This document shows positions 54,601-64,000 of a stretch of 64,000 bases of DNA, piece by piece. This DNA is from Onchocerca volvulus (Eukaryota; Nematoda; Chromadorea; Rhabditida; Onchocercidae). The stretch covers positions 13,951,113 to 14,015,112 of the forward strand of contig HG738140.1 in the NCBI GenBank assembly GCA_000499405.2. The letters run 5' to 3'. Below the pieces are notes generated by a model. It ran no database searches and had not been told where the DNA came from. It saw nothing but the letters and a program-made list of their open reading frames with translations. The first letter of the stretch is position 1. Every line of letters starts with the position of its first letter. The position numbers were made by a program, and so were the translations under genes.

Positions 54601-57600
54601 AAAGTAGAATCTTACTTTCGGTGTTCAAATTCTTAGACATGAGGATTCATTCAGTTCGATTCCTTCTTGCTTTTTCGATCATAAAGAGGAAATCAATTTC
54701 ATAACTAAATTCTTGCGACCGAAAATGTAACTGCGAAATTTGCATCGCTAAGCTTAAATTTAAAATCTAAGCTTAAATTCAAAAACTTTTCTCTTGTCTC
54801 AATCATTCATTCAAAAATTTTTCAATCATATCCAAAATTCATATAATTTGTATGAGCAATTTTTAAATTTATTATTTCTCTTTACAAATAAGCCTATATT
54901 TTCCTTGAAAAATACAACTCTCTTAGATGAAAATTAAAGTTTTCATTGAATGTGACAATAATATGACTAAATGTCAACTTGACATTTTGCATTATCAGAA
55001 TGACAAATGTTAAAATAAATATTCAAAAAGTGATACACCTATGTTGTTATTTTAAAAATATAAAATGCATATTCTTATTTGCATGATCAATGAAATAATT
55101 TTTATCGGAAAGTTGTCTTTCTCTTTAATTTAATTATAAATCATTTTTAAATTTCAGCATTTTCATTTGGCATTGATTCATCGATTTAAAATTGCTAATA
55201 AATAACTATATTATAGTGATTAAATCCTTAAACTTTTTAATACATAACTACCAATAATTTTTAATACAGAATTAAAAGAATAGATAGTTTTCCGATAAAA
55301 ATAAAATTATTTTCTTGGTCATATAAATAAGATATGGATTTTCATATATCTTTACCAATAGACATTAAAAAAAATTCACTTTTAAAAGAAATGTTCATTT
55401 TTGATTGTTTATAAATTAAAATTTAAATTTTAGCATTCCCACCAAATTTATATCAAATTTTATTGGTATACAATTTTTAAACATAATTTTATATCATGCA
55501 TCGAATGAATTCTCCCCGATACTTAATAGATTATTATTTTTTTGTTTTATAAGGACAATAATATTATTGATTTTTTGATATTATTGATTTTTTTACTTGT
55601 TTACCCTGATAATTATTATCTTTCTTATATGATTGTTAAATTTCAACATTTAAATTCGGTACTGATGCATTAGTTCAAAATTAGTGATAAAATACTATAA
55701 TATCATAATTAAATCCTTAAATTTTCATTAGGTTAGAAATAGGTTTAAAATGATTACTGCAATTTTCATTTTTTTTCGCATATTTTTTCTCTTTACTTCT
55801 TTTATGCTAATTTTGTAGTGAGATTTTAACATATTTCATAGAACTTTTTTTCTGATAAATAATTCAATGAATTTGTTCTTCTATGTTTTCATGTTACGTT
55901 ATCTCTACAATTTTCAAATTTAATTTTTAATCTTTTCAAAAAAAAAAAAATGAATCTTCTAAAATTCTAATAACCTGTGACAGATTATAGCATGACAATT
56001 TATAATTATAATATGATATTCTTGCTGAAATATAAATAAATGGGTCAAAAAAAAAAAAAAAAAAGATTAAATGGAATTTTTCATATCTTTTGCAGAAGAA
56101 ACTTTGTAAAAATTTGTTAAAATTTATTTTTAAGCTATCTTTTAGAGTAAAAATATCTTCCACTTGAACTTTGATCTTAAGTAGGAAAGAAAAAGGAAAT
56201 GAAAAACTGTAATGTTTTTTTTTTTTCATAATATTTGATTTCTTTCCAATATTTCCGGCTTCGATAAAGTGAAGTAAAAGCTATTAAGATATTATATCTA
56301 ATCTCAAATTCATAACAATATTGCCAATTTCCTTATTCCAACTTTTATATTCAATGCTTTCTTGCTTATTTACTTTCTTATTTTATAAACGAAGAGTCGA
56401 AAGTATTGGTCGTTCATATATTCCATATCTTATATAAATAATCAACAGTAATGTTCATTAGAAATTCTAGAAATACTTAGGATATATTCGACAATTTTCC
56501 ATTTGTCACAATGAATTGACATTTTGATCAATTAATTATCTGATTTATTTGTTGAGTTGATTCGTTAAATCAGTAATATGAAAATATTCAATAAAGCAAT
56601 AATAATTTAAAAAACAATTTTATTCGATGAAAATTCAATCTTTCTATGATTTTTTGATTTTATAATTTTTATCATAATTAATTAAGATTATCAATTAACT
56701 TTAGTTTTTCAACATATATATGTATATATAAAGGTTGATGTTTTATAATTGTTAATGTTTATTATACTTTTGACAAAAACTTGCTCTTTCTTATCATTTC
56801 AATTCGTTATTTTTTATAATTACTGGAATTGATTAAAATTAAAAGTTAGCGTTAATTAATCCTTCAACACATATTGTATTTTATTGATATTTAGAACTTA
56901 ATTCTTCTTGTCATTGATCGATTTCGAGAGAATTCGTACAAATATACATATTTTTTGAAAATTGTTTTAGTGCATGTCGATTTTTATTTTCGTAAATATT
57001 TGAATATAAAAATGTTAATATTTAATTAATCGCAACTTATCATATATACATAAGAAAGGACAAAAAAACATAACAAAAAATTATCAAAAACTTTTTTCTT
57101 CATGTTTTCTGTCTTGGCATTTAAATCAGATACATATTTGGCTTATAAATTTATTTTACCAAAATATCTTACATTATATTTTAAAAGAATTTTTGCTAAT
57201 ATATTGTTATTGAATGCTAAAAATTATTTTGTATGAAATTGGAATACTTTAATGCAGGAAAGAATTGATTTTACAAATAACAATTCTTTTTTTCTTCATT
57301 TTTTTTTTTTTTGATTAAATTAAATAATTTATGATTTCAAATTTCAGATAGCTTCATATACATCCAGTCAAGAAACTGTTTGGCTTGGTGCATTCGAATA
57401 TCGTCGACAACAATTACAGGTTTTAATTGATTTTTTTGTTTTTTTTGGCAACTTTTTATTTTATGTAAAAATTTTAAAAATTTAATTTTTCGACTATAAG
57501 CAAAAAAAATGCATCATTCTTTCAACAATTTTGCTAGATACGCCTATTACTGTATGTATTCTCTAAAGCCATTTATTTTATAAAAACTTTTTCTTCAAAA

Positions 57601-60600
57601 GTTTTGTTTTCTTAAAATTTATTTTCATCCTTTGGAACCAGTTTTTCCTTTTCCTTTTTCTATTCTCGTATTTTGATATCGAAAAAAAAGAAGAGAAATC
57701 TTTTAAAATGTGTTCTTTTAATTTGTGCATAGCTGAGAAATTCTATTTATCCAATAAAAGCTAATGATAATAGATACATGTATATAGAGAATATTATTTC
57801 AAAATTTCTTCGAAAATATTTATTTTTTAATTTCCAATTTTAATTCTTGTCAAAATTTATTCGATTATTGTGAAATTTCAAGTCATAATATTTTAATTAA
57901 TAACTTCATCATATTTTATATTTATTCGACAAATTATCATCATAGAATTATTCGTTATTTTTTTCAAGTTTTCAAAATTTCAAATTTCCAAAGCAGTACA
58001 CAATAATTATTTGTTTGTTTAAGAAAAAATAAAAATAAAATTTTTATAAAGTCATAAAGCTATTTTCTTCCTTATATTTTAAAAAAAAAAAGGAATCATA
58101 GCTTTTGCGATAATTCTTTACATTTTATCTTTTTCCACTTCCATTTTATTGCAATGCATATTCTTTATTCAGTTTTATTTCATTCCATTCCAATATCGAT
58201 TTTTGTTTTTTTTAAGTCTATCATTTTCAACTATTAAAATTTTTTTCTTCCTTTTATTTTCTTTTCTGATTATTTATTTTCAGAGTAATTATCAATCGTC
58301 CGGTTCAATTACACCATCAACACCTCGTACGTGTAATATATCATTAAACGGAGTGAGCTTTTTTCAAACTTTTTCTTCTTATTTATGATAATTTATGTGT
58401 AAAGCAAAGACAAAACAATCCTTTTTTTTTTTTTTTTTTAAATTAATAACTTATAATTCTTTACTTATTTATGATAATTTGTTTACTTATTATTGATAAT
58501 TTTTCGTTTCTTTTATTTCATCATTTGAAACTGAGCTATCATTGATTATTTTGCTATCATTTTCGTTTTTTTTTTGCTATCATTGTTTGTATATATCAAT
58601 GTTTAGACATTTTTTTTCATTTCTTAGTTAATTCAATTTTTCTTTTTCTTTTTACTAAATTATTTTTAATATAAATTCATCGTATTTGTATCATTAGAAA
58701 ATAAATTGATAAAATTGATAATTCTATAGAGTTATCTATCGATGAGTAGTTGGTCACCTTGTTCAACTCGTTCATTATCACCTTGTGGTTCACCACTTCG
58801 TTTACGTGGTACTTGGGCATATGATATCATCTATTTGCCACCAAGTTTGGAACGATCTATTAAAATTCAAAAAGGACCACTTTCACTTGGTATAATAAAC
58901 ATTCTCGCTAAAAATTTTGATCAATAAATGGAAATTATCCAAAATTTATTCTTCAAAAAAATAAAATGAATGAAAAAAATCGAATAAATAAAAAAAAAAA
59001 AACATTTAGCATTTATTTTGTTTAATTTTTCAGGCATAGTATTAAATTCAGAAATTGATAAAGGTATCAATGGTTGTCAGGTAAAGAGTATTTGTAGCAA
59101 AAAAGCTGTAGGACTTGATGGAAGAGTTCAGGTAAACTTTTATATATTTCATTTTAAAAAAAAAAAAATGGAATTTAATTTTGATAAAATATTTAATGCC
59201 ATGAATATGTTAATGAGAATTCATTTCTAATTAAGATTGCAAATAAATTATTAATGATATATGTGCTATAAAATGCACTTAATTTACTCCTATTATAATA
59301 AGCAACTATACTATCAGATAAATAAAAATCATAGCAAGAATTGGTATTAATTATTGAACAAGGAAATAATATATTTTCATCTTGTTTAAATATTTCAATT
59401 TCAAATTTTAGTCTTTGCAATAGTACATCAATAGCTGTGTACTTTAAATGAAAAAAAAAAAATTATGTTTTTAAGTTTTTTTTCTTTTCTGAAAATCAAT
59501 AATAAACATTGATAATATATATTGCAAACAAAAATGCATAAATTTTTCATTTTATTCAAAATGTTTCGAATTTAAAGGTAAATGATTATATTGTGAAAGT
59601 AAATATGGAAAGCTTGCGAAATGTTACGAATTCGCAAGCACGAGCTATTTTGAAACGAACTAATCTAATTGGCACACAGTGCAAGTTTGTTTTTATTTCT
59701 TTTTTTTTTTTTTTGCTTCTCTAATTGATAAATTTTCAATATTTCTTCAAAATTTTGGAAAATTTAGAATTTTTATCTCTTAGGATAATTATGTTTTTTT
59801 TTATTATTTCTAATTCATTTATTATGTTTCATTCCTGATGATATACAGCTATCATATACTTTATTTTTAAATTATACTCTATGCAGATTTTTTGAATTTT
59901 ACTTTTCTTTTCTAATTAAAATGCAATTCTTATACTTCTAAAATACACTTAAAGCAATAAAAAATAAAAGAAGAAGAAAGCGAAACTTTTGATACTTCGA
60001 AATTATCATTCTTTATTAGCTTCTTTGCTAAGCATTTTAAAAATGACATAATGTCAAATTAATTTTCCGAAAAGTTTACTACATATTCTGTAAGACTTAA
60101 ATAAATTAGTTTGTTTATGATATTAATTACACATAATGTTTAGGAAATAATTTCTTAGCTGAAATTAAAAAAATGAATGATATAAAATTTCGATCATATT
60201 TTATAGCAAAAAATGAGGCCATAAAAATTGAAATGACACTTAAATATTGTTGTAATAAATTTCAATGAAGAAGAAAACGAAGACAAAGCAATAATTATGA
60301 GAGAATAATTGGCAAACAATAATTCAATCATTAACTTCATTTGTAAAATTCAAAATTACTTTATTGGAAAAGAAAGAATTTTTTTAAATTTTTTATATAT
60401 CAGCATAGATAATGCTTAAAAAAAAAAGCTTAAGAGAACTTTCATTGATTTCTACTTTTTCAAATCGAAACTTTGGCTTCTTTTTATAATTGGAATTATT
60501 TGGCTTCTTTTTGTAGTTGAAATTACTGGGCTTCTTTTTTTTTTTTTTTTTTGAAATTTTATAAATGTACTTTTTAGCATAACCTATATCACTGCTGCGG

Positions 60601-63600
60601 ATGCGAAAATTTGGAAAGAAAAATACCATCATGAAACGGATTATCAATTACCCACAGTTAATAGGCTTTCACCAAAGTAATTTATTTTCTATTTTGCTTG
60701 CTTAAATGAAATTTGTTATTTCCATTTCAAATACTTTTTTCCTCTCGTTCAATTGAATTTTTAAGAAATAGTTAAGAAAGAAAAAAAAATACGAAAAAAA
60801 TAAAAGAAGTATAAATTGCAAGAACGAAATGATATTATTTATTCATCATAATTTTAAATTTTTTGTATTTTTGCGAAACTGAAATTAATCTTAACAATTC
60901 CATATGTTTTTTTTTCAGGATTTTTCCGAAATACTATCATAGTTCATGCCTTGATAAGAAGCAAATGGCAGGTGTAGAACAATCTCAAGATATTTGTGAC
61001 AGTAATTTGTTAGATTCCAAAATTTCCAAATCATCTGCGACCTCATCGTTGACCAAAAAACAATTGAATTGTGCTCTAATCGATGGCAAAATAATTGATG
61101 AATTTGTATACAATTTAATGCAGGTAATCTTCATTGAAATTTTTTAGATTATTTCTTGATAATTTTAATTATAATTTCAATTCAAAAATTATCCTTTTCG
61201 TTTTGAAATAATTCTATAAAGCTGGAAAATCATAATGTCAGGATTGGGATTGGGATTTTTTGAAGCAGTTTTTTATAGGTGAGATTTGTTTATTCTTATT
61301 TTTAACGATTTCAATATTAAAAACAATTTCCTTAAGAAATATTAAATAGTGGGAAAAATCTAGGAAGGAGACATGAAGGAGTAATTAACAGTCGATATAT
61401 TTCTCTTCTGCAATCATTATAATTGAAATTATACTCGTTTGTATGAAAATTTAAGAAATGGAAATTATAAAAATTTGGCGATTACATTTTTTCAGTTAAA
61501 AATTTGAAGTTCAATTTAATTGCTAAATTTTGCAAATGAATGTTTTAGTGATCGTGAAAAGATGGCTTAATTATCTTAAAATGTCAACAACTTGAATTTT
61601 ATTTGTTTTTGTTGTGCAAACTTTATCCTAAACATCTAGGAGTTTTATATAATCATTTGAATAATTAATGACTTTATTTGATCTTCATTTTCATTATTTT
61701 TTCTTTTCTTGCAAATCATAGATCTGGCATATATGCAAAATTAATGCTAATTTGTTTAACAATTTTTATACGATTTAATGATAATTAAATGAATTAATTA
61801 CTCAATTCAGCTTTTGTTTTGCTGATTTTTACATTTCTTTTATCGATTTCTTTTGCAAATGCCAGCAAAATATATAATTAAAAATGTGATAAACAACTAT
61901 GCATAATTAGATTTAATAATTTTCGTGTCATTAAAAGCGAAAATTTTTCCCATTTTTCTCGTTGAGGAAATTTCCGCTGCTAAAATACTCTTAATTAGCT
62001 CAAATTTGCTAATTTTAATTTATAATATTTATTTGCAAAAATATTAAGTGTTTTTGGTCAAATATATGTTTATTACTCAATATATTTCATATAATTATAT
62101 TTTTTAATTAATTCCACTACTAATCGTTAATTTGCATAATTATTTCATTGCATAGTTTTATTCTATTTCAAATTTTCCAAGGAATTAATCAATAATATGC
62201 AAAGCAAAATTAAATGAATTTACGATTGTTTTTTCTTTTTATCTTTCTTTTTGGTACAGTAATAAATTAGTCGTAAAATGTCTAATTACTAATTTTAATT
62301 GGTACAAATTAATCAATTCGTCAGGTATATTTAGAATGTAAAAAATAAATAAACAAACAAATCAGTATTTTTTTCCCTTTTTTTTGTAGAATTTTGTTTA
62401 TTCATATTAGTTTTGCTTTTTTTTTTTTTTTTTTTTTTGAAAATTTAGAAGAAAATTTCATGAAATTTCGATTCTTCACAAATTAATTTTTTGTGTTGAG
62501 ACTATATTCATAATTTTTGTAAAGATATCATTGCATGTATAAATAAATATTCATAATCTTTTCTAAAAAATAATAGAAAGAACAATTTTGAGGTATATCC
62601 AAGAATAAAACGAGATGACAACAAAAAAAAATATAAATAAATTTTTCTTTTTGCTTTTGTAACCATTTTTTCAGGCTTGATAAGTTTTAAATTTTATGAA
62701 ATAAATAGAAAACTGAAAATAGGCAGAAACTTGGCAAGGTTGCCAAAAATGATTATATCCAAAATAAAAATCGGAATTAGTAAAGTAGTGTCAAGTCGTA
62801 AATGAAGAAAATTTTTTTCATTAGCCCTGGTGCTTGTACTTCTCTTGGCCGTATGTTTGAATTTAAGCTAAATGAACATTTCCATTTTTTTTTTTTGTTT
62901 TTCAATTCCTTTTTATTTTCTATTTTTTCTGTTTTTTTATTTGAATTTTTTTTTTGATATAATAGGATAAGTTCAGTTTGTTAATATTTTTATTTATTTT
63001 TTCTCGATCTTTTATTCTGCAATTTTTAAGTAAGTAAAGTTAATTTTTCAAACTTAGCATCAAATTTCAGATTTCTAAATTTGATTTTTCTACGAAATTT
63101 CAATCTAACAAAAGAATATTGATTACAAAATTTAATCAAATGTTATTTCAGACGCTTTTAAAAGATGTATGGCAAGAATTATTAGCTTCTGAATTTTTAT
63201 CGAAAGGTGCAAAGTTCGATTTATCAGAAAAGGAAAGGCAACCTTCGTTAAGTGCGTCGATCGAAACGACACCATCTACAAGTGTCGTCGTACAAGAAGT
63301 TCGTTTTTTTTTGATTTCATCGGAATTTTCACTGAATCAATGAATCTTGAATTGTTTCCAGTGCATTGTTTCTCAAATTATCAATCTTCTAAATTTTAAA
63401 ATTTTTATATTTCAGGATAAAAGTCAGCCTGTTTCATCTACAGGAAAATTAGATTCTTCGAAAAATATATGCAGGAAAGTAAAGAATATGATGGATAAAC
63501 TGAAGACAAGTAATTCTGAAGAGTATGTGTTTGTACTGTTTTTGTAAATTGCTTAAAGTGAGAAAGTAATTTGCTAAAATTTACACATTTACTGAATTTC

Positions 63601-64000
63601 ATATTTTTTTTTTTTGAATCAAAAATTGGTTTCGGAAGTTTAGTATCATTTCACTATCCAATAATGCGTTATAATTTTCTAATTGAACGAAAAATTCTTT
63701 TCGTGAAAATTTTTCAAACTTTATTTTGATAAAAAAAATTTAAATTCAATCATTTGAACATTATTATTTATGAAGAACGCAGAAACTGTCGCAAAGTGGA
63801 ATTCCTACACTCTCAGAGCAATCAAATCTGGAACGAACTGTATCTGAAGCTGAACAAATTATCATCCAGGATGAGATAAGACAAAATAGCATTGCTGAAG
63901 CTATCCTAATCAATCCATCAATGTCAACAAATTTTCCGGATTCGTTACCTTCATCGCTTTCATCCGAAAAATCGACGGTATTTTTATTAATTTATTCTTC
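26914..64000 (+). CDS. mpz-1: multi-PDZ scaffold, MUPP1/PATJ type, 3' partial, 29 exons seen
   Basis: Scaffold that binds C-termini of membrane receptors and channels; in C. elegans MPZ-1 is reported to bind the serotonin receptor SER-1. Exons: 26914-26962, 27556-27689, 29292-29388, 29578-29666, 29947-30056, 35486-35606, 36578-36913, 37589-37726, 38471-38636, 41688-41987, 42899-42939, 43220-43343, 44993-45084, 48209-48352, 48942-49214, 49424-49621, 50517-50645, 50807-51025, 53159-53260, 57348-57419, 58284-58352, 58730-58889, 59034-59131, 59578-59684, 60578-60676, 60919-61123, 63152-63298, 63416-63522, 63776-63977. Every join keeps phase; about 1376 residues, gene continues. Start chosen because MIDALDNF matches the start of human MPDZ (MLEAIDKN) and its donor phase fits. 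Domain order L27-PDZ1-6 follows MUPP1. The 63522/63776 join is ambiguous (63526 to 63783 also keeps frame). Confidence 0.95.
27831..28700. repeat. pair of about 60-bp dispersed repeats in mpz-1 intron 2
   Basis: 27831-27895 and 28643-28700 share an opening of the form ATAGGAA(G/A)AGGCTTCATT, a TTACATTATTTAAAAT core and a terminal ATGAAGC. In each, GCTTCAT at the left and ATGAAGC at the right form short inverted ends, as in a small MITE-like element. Confidence 0.8.
31561..32325 (+). mobile_element. candidate degenerate Helitron-like element
   Basis: Starts TCTATATAAATAAAAATG immediately after a terminus ending CCAGCTAG (31553-31560) that carries a GCCG-AACT-CGGC mini-hairpin at 31522-31533. 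Helitrons begin with TC and end with CTRR preceded by a hairpin, and head-to-tail copies give this junction. A similar but decayed end (CGAACTTGCG ... CCG ... AACAGGTAG) closes at 32325. The composition is richer in CG than the intron. It includes a minus-strand 86-codon frame (31637-31897) without recognised domains and the palindrome GTCACG-CA-CGTGAC at 32192-32205. No helicase or Rep is seen, so at best non-autonomous. Confidence 0.35.
32097..32117. repeat. (AG)n microsatellite
   Basis: Run of AGAGAG following an A-rich stretch, inside the candidate mobile element; preceded by a T/A trinucleotide (TTATTA) tract at 32000-32090. Confidence 0.9.
36578..36913 (+). other. mpz-1: mpz-1 exon 7, linker with poly-Ser tract
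   Basis: 112-codon exon between PDZ1 and PDZ2. It begins with a basic run (RRLKQRKRERR), then an acidic segment and a Ser/Leu run encoded by a TCA/TCG/TTA microsatellite (36747-36786), and ends in a mixed helical segment. No domain recognised; predicted disordered linker. Antisense open frames here are shadows. Confidence 0.9.
37589..38636 (+). other. mpz-1: mpz-1 PDZ2 (exons 8-9)
   Basis: Residues about 317-400. Carboxylate-binding loop GLGF at 332-335, followed by SIVGSTSSGVIVKTILPGSVA, then RLCPGDHILKI and the helix LQQIAMLLRR. The GVIVKTILPG and GDHILKI blocks match MUPP1 PDZ2 closely, supporting one-to-one domain correspondence. Confidence 0.95.
38637..41687 (+). other. mpz-1: mpz-1 intron 9, 3.1 kb
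   Basis: No coding signal accepted. A candidate 13-base exon at 39111 was rejected because direct joining of 38636 to 41688 keeps phase. It contains the 16-bp-arm inverted repeat at 40189-40240 and a short orphan frame (ATG at 40136, MEQQLNCRS). Confidence 0.65.
40189..40240. repeat. perfect inverted repeat, 16-bp arms, 20-nt loop
   Basis: ATTTATCCCAAGATAA (40189-40204) and its exact reverse complement (40225-40240). In mpz-1 intron 9. Confidence 0.95.
41688..42939 (+). other. mpz-1: mpz-1 linker exons 10-11 (Asn-rich)
   Basis: Exon 10 (41688-41987) starts CWTMPTRDVLCRESFEEQIR and includes an Asn/Lys run from AAT/AAC repeats (about 41810-41850). Exon 11 (42899-42939) is a 41-base microexon, ETSSTRSLRELQEM, needed to bring phase 1 back to phase 0 before PDZ3. 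Exon 11 rests on phase and a TTCAG acceptor. Confidence 0.85.
44299..44461 (+). promoter_or_regulatory. mpz-1: candidate internal promoter and alternative first exon of mpz-1
   Basis: In intron 12, TATAAAA (44299-44305) sits in a CCTAGG/GGCCTA palindromic, GC-richer patch. About 110 bases on, ATG at 44418 opens 14 codons (MIASLIARNLPEDL) ending exactly at a near-consensus donor GTAAGTTT (44460). Phase 0 excludes exon 13 but fits exons 14 (48209) or 15 (48942), which would give a short isoform starting within PDZ3 or at PDZ4. Confidence 0.4.
45085..48208 (+). other. mpz-1: mpz-1 intron 13, 3.1 kb
   Basis: No exon seen. It has a two-copy AATTTTCATATGTCAAA repeat at 47170-47205, an imperfect inverted repeat around 47816-47886 (CACTTAA ... 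TTAAGTG), and a three-copy repeat of TAACTGATAATGATA at 47911-47990. Confidence 0.6.
47911..47990. repeat. three-copy short tandem repeat (27-30-bp unit)
   Basis: TAACTGATAATGATA(C/G)TTTA occurs near 47911, 47938 and 47967. In mpz-1 intron 13. Confidence 0.85.
48942..49621 (+). other. mpz-1: mpz-1 PDZ4 (exons 15-16)
   Basis: Residues about 677-773. Loop GLGI at 692-695 in DGGLGISLEGTVD, then HHYIDSLRPGGPAA, LRSGDELLQAND, and RVRLTVARK closing the fold. The preceding helix with VVADWKHRLGSDFEVI corresponds to the LTKWQRIMGINYEIV segment before MUPP1 PDZ4, a position-specific family feature. Confidence 0.95.
50517..51025 (+). other. mpz-1: mpz-1 PDZ5 (exons 17-18)
   Basis: Residues about 826-916. 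GLGF at 838-841, then SIVDYQDP. VVRSLVPGGLAQADGRIIP, GDRLMFVND and VRLGIAKPIPIEE follow. This domain is nearly identical in pattern to MUPP1 PDZ5 (SILDYQDP, GDRLMFVND, IGVAKPLP), the best-conserved block in the window. Confidence 0.97.
51335..51400. repeat. (CT)n microsatellite
   Basis: Interrupted CT/CTT run in mpz-1 intron 18. Confidence 0.9.
51477..51569 (+). other. mpz-1: possible alternative terminal exon of mpz-1
   Basis: After a pyrimidine-rich stretch and CATCAG (51471-51476) a 30-codon frame in phase 0, as needed after exon 18, runs to TAG at 51567: TYLYIFSLLIHTKNSMIRVR, then a DQRLNYVVED end. Used instead of exon 19 it would end the protein after PDZ5. Could be chance. Confidence 0.25.
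52654..52734. repeat. long inverted repeat, 37-bp arms, 7-nt loop
   Basis: Arms 52654-52690 and 52698-52734 match at about 35 of 37 positions (ends ACTTCAATAATTACC / GGTAATTATTGAAGT). In mpz-1 intron 18. May be a MITE-like element or hairpin. Confidence 0.93.
53261..57347 (+). other. mpz-1: mpz-1 intron 19, 4.1 kb
   Basis: No exon accepted. It contains the hairpin at 54364-54421 and, just after it, a GC-richer 47-codon open frame (54420-54563) with no start or good splice sites. Confidence 0.6.
54364..54421. repeat. 58-nt hairpin, 22-bp stem with one bulge
   Basis: TCATTTCAAAAATTCC at the left pairs with GGAAATTTTTGAAATGA at the right with one extra A; loop 54386-54398. Size resembles a miRNA precursor, but it is intronic and AT-rich. 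Confidence 0.85.
58730..60676 (+). other. mpz-1: mpz-1 PDZ6 (exons 22-25)
   Basis: Residues about 1031-1135, after a Ser/Pro/Cys-rich lead (SPCSTRSLSPCGSP). The loop reads PLSLG rather than GLGF, comparable to SSLGM in MUPP1 PDZ6. Then GINGCQVKSI, GLDGRVQVNDYIVKVN, and NSQARAILKRTNLIGTQC, then ITYITAADAKIWKEKY, matching the PDZ6-specific tail (RRHSLIG, ITYVPAEHLEEFK). Confidence 0.93.
60919..64000 (+). other. mpz-1: mpz-1 linker exons 26-29, run off the window
   Basis: 60919-61123, 63152-63298, 63416-63522 and 63776-63977: a Ser/Thr/Lys-rich linker after PDZ6 without recognisable domains. Intron 26 (61124-63151) is 2 kb of AT-rich DNA without signals. The last exon probably ends at 63977 (TCGACG|GTATTT). 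Family order predicts PDZ7 and later domains further right. Confidence 0.85.

Larger units (their letters stand above)
53159..58352 (+). other. mpz-1: mpz-1 linker exons 19-21
   Basis: 53159-53260 (ends in basic SSPRSRRRHRKQ), 57348-57419 (TVWLGAFEYRRQQLQ) and 58284-58352 (SSGSITPSTPRTCN). Low-complexity, Ser/Arg-rich linker between PDZ5 and PDZ6. All are phase 0-0, so any could be skipped without breaking frame, suggesting alternative splicing is tolerated. Confidence 0.88.

Noticed and set aside
54655..54666. AGTTCGATTCC resembling a tRNA B box
   Set aside because: No A box, acceptor stem or anticodon arm at the right spacing.

Overview
The window looks like nuclear DNA of an AT-rich nematode, probably a clade III/filarial-type species. 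The reasons are: strongly A/T-biased non-coding DNA with many T/A homopolymers; short exons bounded by GT and TTTCAG-type splice sites; long repeat-poor introns; and a gene content (fzo-1 mitofusin, a PPxY alpha-arrestin, a multi-PDZ mpz-1 scaffold) matching nematode families. The species call is inference. No bacterial, viral, rRNA, tRNA or CRISPR features were recognised. I built all gene models by hand from splice sites, reading phase and remembered family features. No alignment was run.

Layout: (1) 177-5101, plus strand: the 3' part of a mitofusin (fzo-1), 13 exons, entering the window inside the GTPase domain and running to its stop codon. (2) 5102-9930: a convergent, gene-poor spacer with a roughly 60-bp tandem repeat near its end. 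(3) 9931-17367, minus strand: a complete six-exon alpha-arrestin of 436 residues with arrestin N and C domains and a PPxY tail. (4) 17368-26913: a 9.5-kb divergent spacer between the arrestin start and the next gene, with a GC-richer island by the arrestin, microsatellites and a 265-bp tandem duplication carrying the only N of the window. (5) 26914 to beyond 64000, plus strand: mpz-1, the nematode MUPP1/PATJ-type scaffold. I recovered 29 exons encoding an L27-like N-terminus and PDZ domains 1-6 (about 1376 residues). The gene continues past the window.

The three genes do not form a pathway. fzo-1 fuses outer mitochondrial membranes, the arrestin is likely an adaptor between membrane cargo and a NEDD4-type ubiquitin ligase, and mpz-1 organises membrane receptors and channels.

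The most interesting points are inside mpz-1: a candidate internal promoter and alternative first exon (44299-44461) whose phase fits a short isoform beginning in or after PDZ3; a possible alternative terminal exon after PDZ5; a PDZ1 that lacks the canonical GLGF loop and the following strand, with its two halves separated by a 5.4-kb intron; and in that intron a Helitron-like junction (a terminus ending CTAG abutting one starting TC). Several long inverted repeats in introns and spacers could form stable hairpins. I did not find a clearly new biological system; the candidates above are what deserve checking.
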